64,000 nucleotides of DNA, from NCBI GenBank assembly GCA_013396915.1, contig VWZL01000333.1, positions 54,683 through 118,682 on the forward strand. Direction: 5' to 3'. Under the pieces are notes generated by a model. That model saw only the letters and a list, made by a program, of their open reading frames with translations, was not told where the DNA came from and did no database searches. The stretch is from Stercorarius parasiticus (Eukaryota > Chordata > Aves > Charadriiformes > Stercorariidae). The translations under genes were made by a program, and so were the position numbers. Every line of letters begins with the position of its first letter. The first letter of the stretch is position 1. Below are positions 1 to 11,892 of the stretch, piece by piece.

Positions 1-1520
1 GAGGAAGATTTGATTCCTTTCTTTAGTTAACAACCTGCTACTCACGTGAGGTCATGGGCCAGATTATAGTTTTCATTGGTGGTATGACAGATTAGATGTT
101 AATATTTTATTGCTCCTGACCTTGGGAATCCACAAACCATTGGACAGGTGAGAGCAGAAAAAAATCAACCTGGCTCCTTTAGGAATGAGAGCATATTTCT
201 AATACCTGAGTGTGGCTGTAGTGATACCTTTCCAGTGACTAGCACCCAACCAGGCTGACTTTGACAGGACACATCCCTCAGAGGATGCTGGGGGTTGTCT
301 TTTCCCAACCTTTGTCCTTCCTCCTTAACCTGCTGGTTTGCTCTGCTCGGGTTCAACACCTTGTCGTCTCACAGGCACGAGCAGCCCCTACCCTTTGTTC
401 TGGATGGGGCTGCCAAATTGGTCACCCCTTCTACTGCCACGGTTCCTTCTCGTTTCCAACCTTCTCCTTTCCCTCCTTTGAAACTTCTCCCCGAAAGACA
501 GGTCTGCCTGTGGCTTCCCACCTTCCCTTCCCTTCCAGTCGTTTCTGCTATTCCTCTGCCTGTCTGCCCGCCCCCAAGAAGCCCTTTTAAATGAGCAATC
601 GCCACACAGACCTTTGGCATCCCAGGCTGCTAGCACTGCATCTTTGCAGGCATCCGTGTGAATATGCTTGCCTGCAGCTGTACTTGTAAATGATCAGAAT
701 CATTTTACTAATATTTGCAGTAGACTGAGAGGCCTATTGTTTTAAGAGAACGTAGCAACAGCCTTTTAACAGTACTCAAGTGGGATCCTCTGTAAAACTG
801 TTAATCTGCACGTTCCAAAGTCAGTGAAGTAACTTCTGCAGTATCCTAGCTGAGGAAATAAAAGCATTAAGACCTGGCTTGATTGAAAGACATGCTATAG
901 CTGTGGCCCAGTTGAGGGCAGAACCTGCGGGTCTGGATTCTGAGGCAAATACTAACCCTTGTAACTATCTGTAAATAATTTCCTAGATCTGGATTAAGAT
1001 TTAAAATTGGGATTTCAGTGGACTTCAAGTGCCTAACCCTGGACAATGGTCAAGACGGCCAGCTTGCTAGTACTGCCCGACTTCTAAAGGTACCTCTATG
1101 ATCAGCCTAAAACCAGTGGTCTTTTTGCATTAGGAGTAATGATGGTGGTACCCAGCTTTTGCATAACAGGCTTGTGGGAGGACTATTTCCACAAGGACTC
1201 AGGGGTCCATTTTACATTCGCCCGCTGTTGAGGTTGCCACCAGCATGGCCTCCCTAGTAGCTTTTACCAACCTTCCCCTTTACAAGGAAGGGGAAAAGGA
1301 CTCCTTGGGAAGGAAGACTGTATGAAGGGAAAACTGGATTTGTGTTAGCTAACTAATTCAGAAGTCAATGACTGTTATGGTGCATAGAAGTAAAGTAGAC
1401 AAAATCTAGATGTTATGATTTTAAATGCAAAATTAAGTTGCCTACAGACATCTCTGTGACAAGACTGTCTCAGACCTCTTCCTTGCGTGATTAAACTTGC
1501 AGATAAGGTTGCAATCTTTG

Positions 1521-1565
1521 AAATAAAAAACAAAACAAAACCAACCCAAACAACAAAAAAAACCC
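1521..1565. repeat. A-rich low-complexity tract
   Basis: A/C-only run with blocks of A broken by single or double C. No recognisable retroposon lies immediately upstream, so I treat it as simple low-complexity sequence and not as the tail of a retrocopy. Confidence 0.75.
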
Positions 1566-4363
1566 AATTAGCAATCTAGGGGTGCAAGCCTGTTTCCCTA
1601 GCTGAAAGCCGGACTCTCTCAGAGCCATCCACCCTTCAGCGCTGAAGTGACCGAGAACTGCTTTCAACCAAGATGTCTTTATCTAGTCCTGATGGATTTC
1701 TCTTCACCTCCACAGCAACCTAAACCCCCATCACCTCATCTCCCTTGGTCTGAATCACCCTCTTTACCTCATTTTCCCCCGTTATCTCCCAGTCCTAGCA
1801 CCAGATTATCCTGATCATGGCTTCCCTTTTCCTCCTTCCTTTCTCCTCCTAGTTTGAGCTGTGGTTGCAGCAGCCCTAGGTACAGTCTGACTGGTGGCAT
1901 GGTGGGATGTCCACCCTAACGGGAGGTTACCACGCTGCTACCAGGAAGGTCATTTCCTCTTCCAAGACAGCAAGAGAGGCCCAGCCTCTTCTTCCTCACC
2001 GCATCAAGCCCATTGCATTCCCTCTGCTCTCTCCTACCACACCAGCACCCCAATCCCCTCACATAAGGAAAACCCAGGATTAAATTGTTCCACCAGCAGC
2101 TAACAATCCACATCAAAACTGGCCTGGCTGGTTGGAGACCAGCCAAGTAGCAATACAGTGGATCGTGTGTCATGGGTACTTATAGAAATGAAATGTCACA
2201 GCACTCAAATAGAGAAGGAAGACTTGGTCTCAGGCCATGAGGTGCAAAAAAGCTTTATTGGAATCTTTGCTAGTTGAAACTGATCATAAACTACTTACTG
2301 CCACTGCTAAAAGGGGCCCTGGCAAGCATCTTGCTGGGAAACAGGGTTTTTTTTTTTCAGTTACGAATACAAGAATTGCAAACGGGATGCTAGCTTGAGT
2401 GAGACTTGTGAAGCAGACAGACTCTCTAGAGCACCTGGGAAAAAATGCAGTGGAATAAAGTCCAGGGGTAGGTTATTTACATTGCAATTTTATTGAAAAG
2501 CCTGTCTGAGACAAAATATGCAGTGTGACTGTTGTATATAAGGATGTGATCCCACAAAAAGGAGCTGAGGCTTTCAGCATAATGTTTCTGGAAAAGTCTA
2601 TTTCCAGTTTCTATTATCCGTGTTAAAAGAAGCTCTCAGGACTAGTAGGATTTTGGTTTAAGTGGTGAGGAGAATGAGCCTTAAAGTGTTATAATAAAGA
2701 TAAGTGTTTTAAAGAATAATGTGAGCATCAGGAAAGCAATCTAAGAGAGGTGCAAGAGACTGGCTTTAGACAAACAGAGAAAACTGTCGAGGCTTGACCT
2801 GTGGTTTTGATACGTAACAAAGAAGTAAGAGACTCTGTATTTAGTATTTCAGATTAGGTCTAGAAACAAAACAGGCTCCCTGACCTAAATAATCATAATT
2901 AAGATGGATGCAAAAGCATACATTAATTTAGCAAGAAAGTCCTACATGCAAGTACCGCAACCAGGCAGATCGTCACACACGTCAAGTATCTTTTTACTGG
3001 ACAGGGTGCATCGTAACGTCCGATTGTGTCACAGGTCAGGCATGAATTAAACAGCAGCATTAAAGGGGCAGTGGACAACATCAGAAGTAGGCACCAGTTG
3101 CATCCAGCTTCTCACCTGCTGTCCGATTCCCTGCATAGCCCATCCCAGCCCTCTGCCAGGACTTGCTACAACCCAGCCTGGTCACAGTGCTCCAGCCTCT
3201 TGGCCTTGTCAGGTGGTCTGCCCCGATGCCCAGCCCGTGGTCTTTCTGTGCTGCTACGCCATGTCCACTCCACCCTCAATGGTCCCCCCAAGCCTGCTTT
3301 CCATTCTCAGTTTTGCTTCAGGAGTTCTCCAGCTCCAACACTTAATCTCATTGTCTTTTCATATCCTGTCCAGTCTTCCCCTCATGTCCACACTGCTCAT
3401 ATCCATTAGCAAACCATGGTCATGTAGTCGTCGTCTTCCTCTTTCTCAAGCTCCTTATCTAGACTTGCTGTCTGTGTTTACACTGTTGGACCCAAGAGTG
3501 CTTCCTAGTTCCCATGTCTGGATGTGTGTTTAGTCATGCCCTGGCTCCATGCTGGGATGGAAACCTGGACATGTGTGCTGGATGGGAGCTGCAGCGTGTC
3601 CCGACAGGCCTGACAATTCAGATGACCAGGAAATGAGAGCCCTAAGATATGCTGCAGAGCAAGTAAGTACAGATGCAGCTGCTGTTTCTCAGCTACCTGG
3701 CTCTCTAGTCCCAGGTCCCAGTCCAATTTTCCATGCTCAGTCATCACTCCCCGTCTCCACACCCACCCAGCCTAGGTTTCTGTTCCCTGTTTTGGGGCCA
3801 TCTCACAAAACTCCTCCCAGTGGGTCCCATTCTGACCCTCTGATCTGACTTTTATTGTCTCACCCTTCAAACCACATCTCTGCTTCCTCTTCCTGCCGCC
3901 TTGGTACCAGCAGCGACCTCCCTCCCAGAGGATGCAGGAGACACAAGATTCTTCCTCTTGGTTCTTGTACATGATCCCTTTCCACTCCTAACCATTGCTA
4001 CCAGGCACTAAGTCACAAAGAAATTCTGCTTTCCTTTAGTTCAGTTGCTTTGTGGGCACACTCAGTGTGGCTCCGGGGGCCATGCTTTCATGTCTGGTCT
4101 GAGAAACATCCTATAGCCTGGTCATTAAAGGTCTAATGCCAAATACCTTGGACATAGTGGTGACCACAGTGTGAGCAAAGAACTTGTTTTTATACGCACA
4201 GTGGGACCAGAGTCCTGCACAGTTGATCTAGAAGCAGACACCTGCCCAGACTTGCAAGCTGTGCCTGGGACCATGTTTGTGCAGCACTGTCACATGTAGG
4301 AACTTGTGAGAGGCTCAAGCGTGTTCAGTGACGCTGCAGGAGTTTAGTCTGAGCTGGCTGAAA

Positions 4364-4393
4364 CACCTGCTCAGACAAATCTCTGAGCAGGTG
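4364..4393. repeat. Perfect 12-bp inverted repeat (hairpin)
   Basis: CACCTGCTCAGA at 4364-4375 is mirrored by its exact reverse complement at 4382-4393 with a 6-base spacer. Each arm contains a CAGGTG/CACCTG E-box. No T-run follows, and nothing near it marks it as an RNA gene. Confidence 0.7.
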
Positions 4394-4974
4394 CAAACCT
4401 CAAAGTTTCAAATTTTTAAATTTCCTGAATTTGAGTAGATTTTTATAGGGTCAGGGAAAGGCACAGAACTAGGTTTGCCATCATTGCTGGACTTCTAAGG
4501 ACTGGCTAGATAACAGAAAAGCTCAAGAATTGCTTTACATGCCAAAATGTCCCAAGATCATTTCATAAATATCAGGGGAATAAAAAGAAAATCCTGCAGG
4601 AGAAAGAGAGACACCTGTAAAATTTCAGGTCGTATCGTTACATTTTGTTAGGTTATAAGCAATCTTACTGAGAAATGCCTACCTTTGTGCTCTGGACGGC
4701 TCTAACTGGATGGGAAGAGAAGACAGAAGGCAAAGATCAGGGTGGATAGAGCAGTGTCCAGGGATTTCAAAAGGGCAGCACTTTGTGGTACTTGTACCTT
4801 TCTGCGCTCTGGTCTTTTGCTGTTGTAGGGACAGACCCAAGCACCAGCCTTCTTCAGTCACCAGCCTTACACTGTGTCCTCCTGGAAGAGGCTGGAGAAG
4901 GCAGTCCCTGTGCCCTCACCACCAGGCTTATTTCTGAGCTGCCCACTGGATCCGTGGCTGCACCACGGCTGCTA

Positions 4975-5004
4975 TTAATCCAAGAATTAATTAATCCAAG
5001 AATG
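4975..5004. repeat. Two-copy direct repeat beside a CR1 5' end
   Basis: TTAATCCAAGAATT is followed directly by a second near-identical unit (4975-4990 and 4991-5004). It lies a few bases upstream of the truncated 5' end of the CR1 copy that follows, so it may be a micro-duplication formed at insertion, or may be coincidental. Confidence 0.6.
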
Positions 5005-5011
5005 ACCACTG

Positions 5012-5528
5012 CTGTCCAGCTCTGGAGCCCCCAACATAAGAAGGACAGGGACCTGTTGGAGTGAGTCCAGAGGAGGGCCACAAAAATGATCAGAGGGCTG
5101 GAGCACCTCTCCTATGAAGACAGGCTGAGAGAGTTGGGGTTGTTCAGTCTGGAGAGGAGGCGGCTGTGGGCAGACCTTATAGCGGCCTTCCAGTATCTTA
5201 AAGGGGCCTACAAGAAAGCTGCAGAGGGACTTTTTACAAGGTCCTGCAGTGATAGGATGCGAGGTAATGGCTTCAAACTGGAAGACGGTAGATTTAGATC
5301 ACATATTAGGAAGAAATTTTTCACCGTGAGGGTGATGAGACACTGGAACAGGCTGCCCAGGGAAGCTGTGGATGCCCCATCCCTGGAAGTGTTCAAGGCC
5401 AGGCTGGATGGTGCTTTGAGCAGCCTGGTCTAGTGGGAGGTGTCCCTGCCCATGGCAGGGGGGTTGGACCTAGGTGATCTTTAAGGTCCCTTCAAACTTA
5501 AACCATTCTGTGATTCTATGATTCTATA
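5012..5528 (+). mobile_element. CR1 LINE, 3' fragment (copy a)
   Basis: 5'-truncated CR1 retrotransposon consisting of the last part of ORF2 plus the short 3' UTR. The element starts within the CR1 stretch that reads roughly CCAGCTCTGGAGC. It ends in the diagnostic tail TGTGATTCTATGATTCTATA, which matches the CR1 3' octamer repeat. CR1 elements lack a poly-A tail and are usually 5'-truncated, as here. The sequence is little decayed and closely matches copy b at 7.9 kb in the opposite orientation. Inference: a relatively young subfamily member, immobile because it lacks the promoter, ORF1, endonuclease and catalytic core. Confidence 0.95.
5086..5433 (+). pseudogene. CR1 ORF2 C-terminal remnant (copy a)
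   Basis: A 115-codon open frame covering the C-terminal tail of the CR1 ORF2 protein, which in full-length elements carries endonuclease and reverse transcriptase. Visible family landmarks are [20 protein letters not shown] near the start, LIAAFQYLKGAYKK, RGNGFKLEDGRF, and the tail motif HWNRLPREAVDAPSLEVF before the stop. The catalytic domains are absent. The same frame continues upstream but is broken by a TGA at 5062-5064. The codon context suggests this arose from CGA, a typical CpG decay. The ATG is an internal methionine codon and not a real start. It is a retroelement relic with no host function implied. Confidence 0.9.
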
Positions 5529-7901
5529 CTTTGACTAGCCAGGTTCAGGCTGCACTCAAAGACACAACTGTCTGTTGCTGTGTAATTTTGTGAACCTAGG
5601 ACACAAAGGCTTTGCCTCTTAGCAAAGGGGACAAGATGCTCATGAGAAGCACTCGCTTCCCCTTATCTCTAGGACATATTTAAAAGAGTTCTTTAAACAT
5701 TGATCTCACCTGGTCATGGCCTTTAAGGGACAGCTTGAGGTCAGAGCCCTCAGGATCACTAGCTGTGCATTCAGTAAGGTCACTGGGGTCTGATCTTCAA
5801 CACCTACCTCTGCTTGCTGGGGGGCAGTTACAGCCCCAGACTGTGATCTCTCACACTGAGCTCTGCTAGGGTTCTGCTGGGGCTGCCTGGGTAGCTGGGA
5901 GCTGCTGTGCACCCATGTTTTACCTCTTCCTGGAGTAGTGGCTGGAACATGCGCCCAGACTCAGGACCTCAGAGGGGCTCCACACATACACCCCTCTCAG
6001 GGACCTGCTGAATGGCTGACGTTTGCTGAGGGTCAACCACTGTCTCATTCTCTTTATGTAGTATTATTGTTCCCAGTTCTGTGTTTTCCCTTCCCCCAGT
6101 GCACCTCTTCCCCAGCTCCTTGCATTCAGTCTTCTTACACTTCGTATTCTCTTGGTGGTTCCTTGGCTCACTTGATGTGTGTATGAAAGTTGATGGAGCT
6201 ATTGAATTCTACCAGCTGACCGACACAAAACACCATGAAACAGCTCAGGTCACATACCACACGCAAGTCAGGCTAAACCAAACCACCCCCAAGTCCTTCA
6301 TACTCCTTCGGCTAGTATGACCAATGAGCTGGGACTTTCAACTAGATCTGTCGTATCAAAACCAAGTAATTCGCAGTCTCTTTGTTCCACGGCTGTATCA
6401 GGTTCTAGTCTGACTTGAATGGGAGAGGTATGCTTAAGACTGCTTTTGTTTATTTATTTTCAGATGCGCATACCACAAAAATTAGATTACGGTTTGGATT
6501 TTGTCACGGCTGTCTCCTGCAAAGACTGATTCTGTCTGTAGCAAGTATTTTCTGGAGGGTTTCTTCTATTAATTACATGCTGCCACACACTTATTTCCTT
6601 AAGGCAGATTTTGCATCTGTGATTTCCCTATGAAGCTTCCTTCCTTTAAGGTAGTACGTCTCTAAGGTGGGCAGACTGACAGCACAGAAAAGTCTTTTAC
6701 AATCCAGGGGTCAAATATTTTTCTTCTGCCACATGGAGGGTTGGGAAGTGCACAGACTGCGCGACAGAGCATTAATTCACCCTGTGCTAACACTGGAAGC
6801 AATCGCACACTGAGGACGCAGTGGGAGAATCCAGCGTTGCCTTGATCCTGCAGTCCCACACGTGTTTGACTCAACATTTGTAAACAAGGAGAAGAGTAAG
6901 GTAAACACACAACGCTAAGGAGATGATAATTTGGAAGTTTGTTAACGTAATTTGTTTTTTACCAGTTAAATGGCAGAATGGTCGAGGCATCTTGCTGAGG
7001 GTCCTGGGTGCAGCCTGGGTGCAGACTGCGGTTAAGAGCCACTTACAGTTGGCCACCTGTGCATGGACACCCAACCATTTGGGCTGGAAAGCCAGAGATG
7101 GGGGGCTGCCTACCAAAATACCAGCATTGCGTGAGCCTCATAGGCCAGCCACGCACAGAGACGTACATTCTAACCTCGATGTAAACGTTAGTTTTGTGGT
7201 GCAGCATCTCTCTGGTGACTTAGTGAACACTGCTTGACTCACGGCAAGGGCTCCTACCTACTGTTGCAATATGTCTTCATGGGGAAACCTGGGAACCCTG
7301 GAAACTGTGGTTCTATGATAACTGCAGGTGATCATAACCTCTAATGAGTTTGTCATTGCTTTTTAACGACAGATTTGCTGATGCGGGACCTTTTGGGGCA
7401 TTCAGGTCTTTCTCTCCTGCCCAGCAGCCCTTGCTTGCACTAGCACGGTGGTTTTTTTTGTTTCCGTTTATCTTTCTCTCCCTGGCTTAATGAATATTTA
7501 TTTATTCTCTTCAACATGGGGCCATTTCTGAGGGAAGGTTCAGACAGCCCGTCTGCATACCTCGGGTATTCCCGGCTGATGGCAGGGGTGTCTGGAAGAA
7601 GGTGAGAGATGCGTGTCCTCCCTCCACCTCCTCGGGCACCCGAAGGGACGGAAGCAGTCTCTCAGATCTTGAGCAAGTGCTTTAACTGTGAGGTACCGAG
7701 TACAGAGGAATTTGCTTCCATGTCCTTTCTCAGTCAAGCTTGGTCTTACCTGCTCTGTATGCCCTGAAGCCCTGCAGGTAAAGCAGAGAGGTGTGGCTGG
7801 TGTGGGTGTATGTCCCGTGAAGGTTTTGCTGCCGAGCTGCTTCACGCAGTCCTACCTGAGGGCCTCATCACCCTGGATGTAAAGACATTACCTTCAGGTT
7901 T
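5529..7901. other. Non-coding spacer between two inverted CR1 copies
   Basis: No recognisable gene. The only regularity I see is a small tandem duplication at 7003-7024. The region separates CR1 copies a (+) and b (-), giving an inverted-repeat arrangement with a spacer of about 2.4 kb. Confidence 0.6.
7003..7024. repeat. Tandem duplication of an 11-mer
   Basis: CCTGGGTGCAG is present twice in direct, perfect tandem. Too short to assign to any family. Confidence 0.8.
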
Positions 7902-8322
7902 TCATAGAATTATAGAATCACAGAATGGTTTAAGTTTGAAGGGACCTTAAAGATCACCTGGTTCCAACCCCGCTGCCATGGGCAAGGACACCTCCCACTA
8001 GACCAGGCTGCTCAAAGCACCATCCAGCCTGGCCTTGAACACTTCCAGGGATGGGGCATCCACAGCTTCCCTGGGCAACCTGTTCCAGTGTCTCACCACC
8101 CTCACAGTGAAAAATTTCTTCCTAATACGTGATCTAAATCTACCGTCTTCTAGTTTGAAGCCATTACCTCACATCCTATCACTACAGGACCTTGTAAAAA
8201 GTCCCTCTGCAGCTTTCTTGTAGGCCCCTTTAAGATACTGGAAGGCCGCTATAAGGTCTGCCTGGAGCCTTCGCTTCTCCAGACTGAACAACCCCAAGTC
8301 TTGTACTCCTTCAGCCTGTCTT
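7902..8322 (-). mobile_element. CR1 LINE, 3' fragment (copy b)
   Basis: Minus-strand CR1 tail. It begins on the + strand with the reverse complement of the 3' octamer repeat (ATAGAATTATAGAATCACAG) and runs through the 3' UTR into the last part of ORF2, fading near 8322. By eye it matches copy a at 5.0-5.5 kb very closely: the shadow translations of the two copies differ at 4 of 62 residues. The ORF2 frame has a stop at 8171-8169 (minus strand), at a codon that is CGA (Arg) in copy a, again a CpG-type change. The opposite-strand open frame at 8035-8223 is a shadow, not a gene. Confidence 0.95.
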
Positions 8323-10629
8323 AAATCTTTTTTATTCTTAACCTTTTGTCTCTCTTGAGTTTTTTGGGGTTTTTTTTTTGTTTGGTTTTTTTTTGGTTTT
8401 TAAAAATGGCAAGCATTTGAGGGCTTGATGGTGCATCTTGTAGCTTCAGACGCACCTGAAAACCGTCTTTCCCTTCCCCCTTTCACGTACTCCGAGTGTA
8501 AACTGGAGTGAACGCTCAGCCCTTTCACCCTTTGTAGGATGTTGATAGAAAAAACAGAAACCTTTTTAGCTTTTAGATTGATAGCTTCACTTTATTTCTC
8601 CATCCTTGCTCTCATCTGCCCTTTAATTGTGTCAAAGGTTTGTTTGGAGTAGTTGTGGTTTAAAACTGGAGAAGAAAATATTCTGCTTTGGCAAAACTTG
8701 CATGCAGAAAATCTCCTGCAACATGGCGGTCAGTTCATGCTTTGTGACTTTATTTACAAATACAGTTCAAGGAGTAGAAACTGAGTAGAGCACATTTTGA
8801 CAAATTTGTTAAAACAGCCTTTGAGATAGCTGACTGAATTTTCCAGCTCCCTTTTCCAAAAACAGGAATTTATGAGCCGAGTTCCCTTTTATTTTCTGGT
8901 CATTTTAGTTGTGCTTCTTCCCCTATACTGCCTTCACAAATTGTATCAAATCACCTGGAGTAACCAGGGTTGGAGAATAAGGGTAGAGATGTACCCGAAA
9001 TGTGTGAATTATCTGCAGAGTATTAATACAGGAGACTTCACTATATTGGTAAAACCACAGGGAGCTATATGTGCTATAGCTGCCTTTCCATTTTTTTTTG
9101 TCCTCAGGTTGCACAGCTGGCCTGAGCTGATAGAAACGCTATTCTGAATAGCACAAATAAAGCTATAAATCCCCATGTGAGAATTGTAATGAGTCTAACA
9201 TCTCCACGCTTAAAATTGTTCACCCATGAAAGTTACTTGTTTCAAATTTTTCGTAGAAGAAAGTATGAATATGTATTTGTGTAACTCACAGTTCTCCACT
9301 CACTGCGTAGAGGCCCTGATGAAAGTTATCGTTGAACAAGATTTTTAGCTCTCCTAAGCACACTAACATGACAACCGAGTTTGCTAAGAAAGCCCAAATG
9401 CTCCTTAAATAAAACTGAAAGGAAGCTGTAGCACCTCTGCTTAACGATAGCAAACAGAAAACGGTGAGAGAGCACTTGACGCTGAAAATTTAATTTTCGT
9501 CACCATGTATTTATCTGAGCTTAGCTCCCACTCTTGGCTGATAAGGAATAACTAATCATGATTTAAGCATTTCTTCAAACCTAGCAACCTGTTGAACAGC
9601 TTCTTAATGTGCCTATCAATCACTTGGAGATAAGGATAGTTTGCACTCATAATAGCTAGTTGTAAAAATAAATAGAAGTTACTATAACTAGTTCAATCAA
9701 CAATGGGATCTTTGAGGTCAGAGTGGAAATAATCAAACAGTAAGTATGAATAGGCTGTAATTTTTCTGATTAACAAATGTTTTGCTTGTCATGTGATCTT
9801 GAGAGCTGCTCTTAGCTTCTTAGAGGACTAAAATACATTTCAGAATGTATGTATTTACATTATTGGGTTAAACAAATGTATGCACATACCAGTTACTTTC
9901 TAAAGCTATCTGTGCATGTAAAGCTTTTTTTTTTTATTTTAAAAAGTATCTTCGTCCTAAAGTTAAGTTCTCAACAGACCACTCTACAAAGCATCCAGGA
10001 TAAAAAAAGGAAATCTAATACCGTGCAGAAAGTACTGTGGAATGCAAACTACAAATTACTGACATACAAAATAAACATATTACTCACATCTCTCCGATAC
10101 GGCTGAAAATATAACAGCCAACAGGAACATATTACATCTCAGCACCAGTTGCTGATCAAAATAACAGTGTCCATATATAGCTACTAGTTGTGTGAAGGGA
10201 GTAAGAGAACTATATCTATATACATTCAAATCAATGATATCCACAACCTGAAGACAGAGGAGACATTGACCCTAGCTTTATGAATCCAAAATAGATGCTC
10301 TGATCACCTTCTGGAAGCACCTCTCTTTGATTATATGAAGATCACAAGCCCCTCACCTTAGTATTTTAGATTGCACCTGTGCTACACATCTAAAATAGTA
10401 AACATAGATGATGTCAATATAGCTTTATTCTGTCCTCACATCGCCTGTACAAAAATACAAGGTCTTCCTCTATGCCCTGTAATAATCAGTGCAGTGATTT
10501 CAGACAAAGGTAGATGTGTCTGTAGCTCATATACTGTACTGATATACACAAACAACCTGGAAACACGTGCTCGTAAAGGATAAAGAATCACTTATGCGGG
10601 AAGACACCTCCGAAGTTCTCTCATCCCAC
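8323..10629. other. AT-rich non-coding stretch
   Basis: Apart from the T/G-rich tract at 8360-8402 I see no gene or identifiable repeat. Short open frames such as the one at 8872-9147 have hydrophobic, low-information translations and no family resemblance. Confidence 0.6.
8360..8402. repeat. T/G low-complexity tract
   Basis: Runs of T separated by short G blocks. Simple sequence next to the truncated 5' end of CR1 copy b. Confidence 0.75.
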
Positions 10630-10965
10630 CTCTCCTGTCCAGGGCAGGGTGAGACACAAACTCCGACCAGGTTGTTGGGGCTTTCTCTGGTCAGGTTTTG
10701 AAAACTTCCAAGGGGTGGTTATCTTGACAGTGATTTTTTTCTTTTCTTTTCCTTATAACAACTCTGAATCACCCCTTTTTTCAACTTCAGGCCACCACCT
10801 CCTGTTTTCCTGCCGCACAACACTGTGAAGGACCTGGCTCCATCTCCTTGCTGGCCTCCTTGTAGGTACTGGGGGCTGCTGTTGGGTGCCTCACCAGCTG
10901 TCTTCTCCAGGCTGAACAAGCCCTGCTCCCTCATCCTCTCCTCACAGTACAAGTGCTCCAAGTGG
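10630..10965 (-). mobile_element. Decayed CR1 LINE fragment (copy c)
   Basis: Minus-strand CR1 remnant. A frame at 10961-10719 reads through MEHLYCEERMREQGLFSLEK and then a degraded version of the QYLKGA and GNGFKLKEG segments, the same order as in copies a and e. The 3' UTR side (10640-10730) keeps a recognisable ACCAGGTTGTTGGGGCTTTC-like stretch and a degraded 'TTCCAAGGGGTGG' equivalent of the usual TTCCAGGGATGG. No octamer tail is recognisable. It is far more diverged than copies a and b, so it is probably an older insertion. Both boundaries are approximate. Confidence 0.8.
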
Positions 10966-11174
10966 AATTAAATTGCTGGTGGAAATCCTTGTGTTGGCAA
11001 GAAACCACAGCATATTTGCTCTATCAATGGGTTACATCTTCTAACCTTGTTCATTCAATCATGACAGGAGTGACAGACAGCAGTTGACAACTCGCTGGGA
11101 TCTTACACGCTTAATTCATGTCAGCCTTTTCTCCCTGAAGTGTCCAGTTCATCACAAAGTAGCCTACAAAGTCT

Positions 11175-11215
11175 GGCCTGATTCTGCAAAGCAATGGGCA
11201 CTCATAACTTCTAAC
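11175..11215. repeat. Fragment of a dispersed bird/reptile-type repeat
   Basis: GGCCTGATTCTGCAAAGC followed by a degraded remainder. The same phrase in altered form recurs near 21968. From memory this phrase belongs to old dispersed repeats in bird, turtle and crocodile DNA. I cannot name the family. Confidence 0.4.
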
Positions 11216-11697
11216 TTCTGTATGCCTAACACCTCCCAGCAGCCAGGCCTCTCTTAAATACAGCAAGGGTGTTCGCTATTGGGTGTATTTTGGTATTCAA
11301 AAGGAAAAACCAGTTGGGAGAGGAGGAACTACAAAGGAGCATTCTAGAGGAAAATTTGCTTAAAGACCACGGAAAGGATGAGATTCACTGATGTCTAGGA
11401 GGAGGAGGCAGGACTTCAAATACCATGGAGTCATCCTGAAAAAAACCACCCCTTTCCGGAACAGCAGATTGTGTGGAACTCGCTTGATTTACCACATAAG
11501 ATCCAAATCAATTGTGTTTAAGGAAAAGCGATGTTCCAAATGAGATGCTGTGACTACTTATCCATCAGTCACTCTGATCTACTTTGACTCATCTCTTTTA
11601 ATGTGAACACAACGCGGGAATACAGCAATAGTAACTTCCTCAGGAGTTGATTAAAGAAAACATAATATAACAAAGAGATGAGCAAATCTTCAGCATT

Positions 11698-11892
11698 TCA
11701 ATCAGTTTTGCTGGGATGTGTCTTTTCAAAGAGCCATCCAATTTTTATTTTAGGGATTTCAGTTGGAGAATCCTCTTGATCCCTCAGTAGATTGTTCCAC
11801 TCATTTATTACTCTGATAGTTGAAAAAATAAAAGACGCGTCTATTCTGCAAACACAGAGGTTAGTGCAAATGTGTTCATTCAAAGGGATCAA
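11698..11892 (-). pseudogene. Possible old LINE ORF2 tail
   Basis: A 64-codon minus-strand frame contains FIFSTIRVINEWNNLLRDQE followed by a basic tail. This spacing (FFS..RV.N.WN.LP) is the typical C-terminal signature of CR1/L2/Jockey-type reverse transcriptase proteins, and copies a and e in this window show the related HWNRLP form. The two Leu-Pro residues are not preserved and no 3' terminal repeat is visible, so it may be a chance match. If real, it is older than, and distinct from, the CR1 copies nearby. Confidence 0.3.

Larger units (their letters stand above)
1..4974. other. Non-coding stretch, no gene seen
   Basis: I see no recognisable exon, RNA gene or transposon here. Pyrimidine-rich runs occur around 420-560 and 1700-1850 on the + strand, and there is an A-rich tract near 1521-1565. 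Open frames are short and overlap on both strands, as expected for shadows. This could be intron or intergenic sequence. Confidence 0.6.

Noticed and set aside
8035..8223. Open frame on the + strand inside CR1 copy b (same for the minus frame at 5208-5396)
   Set aside because: Antisense shadow of the CR1 ORF2 tail. Its conservation between the copies only reflects the shared element.
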